Below, piece by piece: positions 6,507 through 8,137 of a stretch of DNA of 8,137 nucleotides. The stretch's first letter is position 1, and each line of letters opens with the position of its first letter. Source of the stretch: Devosia sp. Lineage in GTDB: Bacteria > Pseudomonadota > Alphaproteobacteria > Rhizobiales > Devosiaceae. The position numbers and the translations under genes are program-made. Below the pieces are notes generated by a model, which was not told the DNA's origin, did not search any database, and was given only the letters and a program-made list of their open reading frames with translations. Location: contig JANXSI010000572.1 in the NCBI GenBank assembly GCA_025352765.1, positions 1-8,137 of the forward strand. Reading direction: 5' to 3'.

Positions 6507-7200
6507 GCGGCGCACCGTCCCAGTCCTTTGGGGGCGGGGTTTTCGGTTCGAACCGGCACCATTCGGCGATAATGCAGCGATAGCATTCGGGCTTTCGTGC
6601 CTTGCACACATAACGGCCGTGGAGGATCAGCCAGTGATGCGCCCGGTAGAGATAGGGCTCGGGGACGGCCTTCAGCAGCCCGAGTTCGACCGCGAGCGGA
6701 TTGGCCCCGGGCGCAAGGCCGGTGCGGTTGGCAACGCGGAAGAGATGCGTGTCGACCGCGATCGTCGGCTGCCCGAACGCGATGTTGAGGACGACGTTCG
6801 CCGTCTTCCGTCCGACACCGGGCAAGGATTCGAGCGACTCACGATCGGCCGGCACCTCGCCGCCGAATTTCTCAACCAGGATCTGGCTGAGCGCGAAGAC
6901 GTTCCGGGCCTTGGTGCGGAACAGCCCGATGGTCTTGACCAGGTCCTCGATCCGCTCAGGCCCGAGCTTGACCATCTTGGCCGGCGTATCGGCGAGCTTG
7001 AACAGCGCCGGCGTCGCTTTGTTGACCCCGGCATCGGTTGCCTGCGCCGAGAGCACCACCGCGACCAGCAGCGTGAAGGGGTTGGGAGCGACCAGCTCGC
7101 CCTTCGGTTCCGGATTGTTCTTTTCGAAGGCTGAAAAGATTGCCGCAATATCGTCGCGCGACAGCCGCTTTGTTGATCGTTTCTGCGGCGCTTTGGCCAT
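6499..7200 (-). CDS. nth: Endonuclease III (DNA glycosylase / AP lyase)
   Basis: Nth removes oxidised pyrimidines from DNA and nicks the resulting abasic site, as part of base excision repair. The 233-residue product has LSAQATD at 50-56, the helix-hairpin-helix LPGVGRKTAN at 126-135 with catalytic Lys132, VDTHLFRV with catalytic Asp150, and a C-terminal 4Fe-4S cluster motif with Cys199, 206, 209 and 215 in the exact C-x6-C-x2-C-x5-C spacing. I chose ATG 7200-7198 (start MAKAPQKRS) because GGAG (7212-7209) lies 8 bases upstream. The frame could be extended to a TTG at 7248, but that would run into the divergent DUF2244 gene and lacks family support. A basic N-terminal extension of about 15 residues precedes the glycosylase core. 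The stop lies inside the 3' end of the DUF2214 gene. Confidence 0.97.
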   Translation of the reverse strand: MAKAPQKRSTKRLSRDDIAAIFSAFEKNNPEPKGELVAPNPFTLLVAVVLSAQATDAGVNKATPALFKLADTPAKMVKLGPERIEDLVKTIGLFRTKARNVFALSQILVEKFGGEVPADRESLESLPGVGRKTANVVLNIAFGQPTIAVDTHLFRVANRTGLAPGANPLAVELGLLKAVPEPYLYRAHHWLILHGRYVCKARKPECYRCIIAEWCRFEPKTPPPKDWDGAPLT

Positions 7201-7208
7201 TCTCAGGA

Positions 7209-7212
7209 CTCC
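7209..7212 (-). promoter_or_regulatory. Ribosome binding site that sets the nth start
   Basis: GGAG on the minus strand (CTCC on the plus strand) stands 8 bases before the ATG at 7200-7198 and supports the shorter nth start over the in-frame TTG at 7248. Confidence 0.65.
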
Positions 7213-7223
7213 GATTCGCGGTC

Positions 7224-7229
7224 TATACT
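7224..7229. promoter_or_regulatory. Possible two-way -10 element between nth and the DUF2244 gene
   Basis: TATACT at 7224-7229 on the plus strand is one base off the consensus TATAAT and ends 8 bases before the DUF2244 ATG, so a transcript from it would start at or next to the ATG. On the minus strand the overlapping TATAGA (7227-7222) could serve nth, giving a leader of about 15 bases that contains its GGAG. No good -35 box is evident for either direction. It is the most AT-rich patch in this 37-base gap. Confidence 0.35.
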
Positions 7230-7237
7230 GATCCTTG

Positions 7238-7717
7238 ATGTCGACCAAAACTCAAGCCAAGCCGATTTTTGCTGCGACGCTGACGCCGCACCGTTCGCTG
7301 ACGCCCGCCGGCAAGCGCTGGGTGATCGGCCTTGTCGCGGCGCTGGCGCTGGTGCCCGGCGTGGTCTTCTATCTCGCCGGCGCCTGGCCAGTAGTCGGCT
7401 TCATGGGGCTCGACGTGCTCGCCATCTGGGCCGCGTTCACCGTCTCGATGCGGCGCGGCAAGCTGTCGGAGGAGTTGACGCTCTGGCCGACTTCGCTCGA
7501 ACTCAAGAAGATCGACGCCAAGGGCAAGCAGGAGGTGCTGACCTTCGTGCCGCAGAGCGTCCGCTTCGTCATCGACCGCGACTACAATGAGCGGGTCAAC
7601 GGCCTGTGGCTGAAGACCGAGACGAATCGGGTGGCGCTCGGCGCCTTCCTCAGCCCGGACGAGAAGCTAAGCCTTTCGAAAGTGTTCGGCACCGCGCTGC
7701 GCAAGGCGCGCCACTAG
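7238..7717 (+). CDS. DUF2244 domain membrane protein, 159 residues
   Basis: The function is unknown. DUF2244 is recognised by the N-terminal LTPHRSLTPAG at 15-25, the GAWPVVGFMGLDVLAIWAAF block at 48-67, EEL at 78-80 after the second helix, and the C-terminal LGAFLSPDEK at 134-143. Two membrane helices at about 27-47 and 50-70 form a hairpin, followed by a cytoplasmic beta-rich domain of about 85 residues. The ATG at 7238 is chosen over the in-frame TTG just before it. No Shine-Dalgarno is visible, and a -10-like TATACT lies so close that translation may be leaderless. It is divergent from nth and 51 bases upstream of an Ada-like gene; from memory this grouping recurs in related genomes, which could hint at a link to DNA damage, but the protein itself shows no repair motif. 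Confidence 0.88.
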   Translation: MSTKTQAKPIFAATLTPHRSLTPAGKRWVIGLVAALALVPGVVFYLAGAWPVVGFMGLDVLAIWAAFTVSMRRGKLSEELTLWPTSLELKKIDAKGKQEVLTFVPQSVRFVIDRDYNERVNGLWLKTETNRVALGAFLSPDEKLSLSKVFGTALRKARH

Positions 7718-7754
7718 CGTCAAAACCGGGTCGTTCCGGCGCGGCCCGAGGGCT

Positions 7755-7767
7755 ATGGTTTGACCAT
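7755..7767. repeat. Short dyad just before the Ada-like gene start
   Basis: ATGGT and ACCAT form 5-base inverted arms around TTG, ending one base before the ATG at 7769 and overlapping a weak -10-like TATGGT (7754-7759). If real it could be an operator for self-regulation, but arms of this size arise by chance. Confidence 0.25.
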
Positions 7768-7768
7768 C

Positions 7769-8137
7769 ATGACCCAGCACCAGACCCTGACCCCGACCGA
7801 CGACTACGAGACCGTCCGCGTCGCCATCGCCTATCTCAGCGAAACCGGCGTCGAGGATGTCGACCTGTCGCGCTTTTCGCGCTCGCTCGGCCTCACCGAG
7901 CGGCAGCTGACCGAGCTGTTCCGCCGCTGGTGTGGGCTCAGTCCCAAGAGTTTTGCCCAGGCCGTGGCGCTCAATCACGCCAAGCAATTGCTGGCCGACA
8001 GGGCGAGCGTGCTGTCGACCACCTATGAGGTCGGCCTCAGCTCGACCTCGCGGCTGCACGATCTGTTCGTCACCTACGAGGCGATGCCGCCCGGCGCCTT
8101 CCGGCTCAAGGGCGAAGGCCTCGACATGGTCTGGGGC
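7769..8137 (+). CDS. Ada-like methylated-DNA--protein-cysteine methyltransferase, N-terminal AraC-type region (3' end outside window)
   Basis: The first 123 codons are visible and open to the window edge. Residues about 30-112 form an AraC-type double helix-turn-helix: one around LGLTERQLTELFRRW (40-54), then SPKSFAQAVALNHAKQLL (58-75), and a second around VLSTTYEVGLSSTSRLHDLF (81-100). The RLHDLFVTYEAMPPGAF stretch followed by LKGEGLDMVWG is characteristic of Ada-type proteins, in which this region leads into the O6-alkylguanine methyltransferase domain. The N-terminal zinc domain of E. coli Ada, which repairs methylphosphotriesters and triggers activation, is absent, so this would be the shorter AraC-methyltransferase form. 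The catalytic PCHR motif lies beyond the window and cannot be checked. ATG 7769 has no clear Shine-Dalgarno. The nearby nth gene fits a DNA-repair neighbourhood. Confidence 0.88.
   Translation, partial: MTQHQTLTPTDDYETVRVAIAYLSETGVEDVDLSRFSRSLGLTERQLTELFRRWCGLSPKSFAQAVALNHAKQLLADRASVLSTTYEVGLSSTSRLHDLFVTYEAMPPGAFRLKGEGLDMVWG

Noticed and set aside
7201..7248. Longer nth beginning at TTG 7248
   Set aside because: It would overlap the divergent DUF2244 start, uses a rare start codon and adds residues not seen in the family; the ATG at 7200 has a good GGAG site.
7718..7768. Terminator after the DUF2244 gene
   Set aside because: There are scattered CCGG and CGGG/CCCG matches but no stable stem with a T-run, so a terminator cannot be supported.
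7606..8059. Open frames on both strands over the end of DUF2244 and the Ada-like gene
   Set aside because: Their products are Arg/Ala/Gly-rich with no pattern, whereas the frame from 7769 shows a clear AraC-type region that continues to the window edge.
1..8137. CRISPR array, tRNA, insertion sequence, phage or defence genes
   Set aside because: I saw no regularly spaced repeats, no tRNA-like fold with a TTCRA loop, no transposase or integrase motif, and base composition looks uniform throughout.

Overview
This window is a chromosomal housekeeping segment from a GC-rich alphaproteobacterium. The histidine genes, an adjacent DUF2628 gene, coaA and the nth/DUF2244/Ada-like cluster point to Hyphomicrobiales. 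The protein sequences feel Devosia-like, but that genus guess is impressionistic and cannot be confirmed without a search. Coding density is very high: no gap without a gene exceeds about 120 bases. I see no insertion sequence, phage gene, tRNA, rRNA or CRISPR array.

Left part (1-4935): histidine biosynthesis. The window opens inside the 3' end of hisB. A 51-residue single-span membrane protein gene (351-506) lies on the minus strand just behind it. It separates hisB from a tightly packed plus-strand operon: DUF2628 membrane protein, hisH, hisA, a four-span membrane protein of unknown function, hisF, hisE and coaA (pantothenate kinase). Every junction from DUF2628 to coaA overlaps by 1-4 bases or, at hisF/hisE, leaves one base, so translational coupling is likely throughout. 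The His enzymes here cover the pyrophosphohydrolase step (HisE), the BBM-II isomerase (HisA), the IGP synthase (HisH + HisF) and the dehydratase (HisB). HisG, HisI, HisC and HisD are not in view.

Middle (4932-6506): a minus-strand PfkB-family kinase of the adenosine-kinase-like type converges on coaA; the two genes share one palindromic CTAG as both stop codons. Divergent from the kinase, across 117 bases, is a DUF2214-family membrane protein.

Right part (6499-8137): nth (endonuclease III) on the minus strand converges on the DUF2214 gene with an 8-base overlap. Divergent from nth is a DUF2244 membrane protein, followed by the start of an Ada-like gene (AraC-type DNA-binding region; the methyltransferase domain would lie beyond the window). 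This suggests a small DNA-repair neighbourhood.

I found no convincing new system. The items most worth a second look are the unknown membrane protein locked between hisA and hisF, the small membrane protein gene inserted antisense in the his region, the shared CTAG stop, and the compact divergent promoter between nth and the DUF2244 gene.
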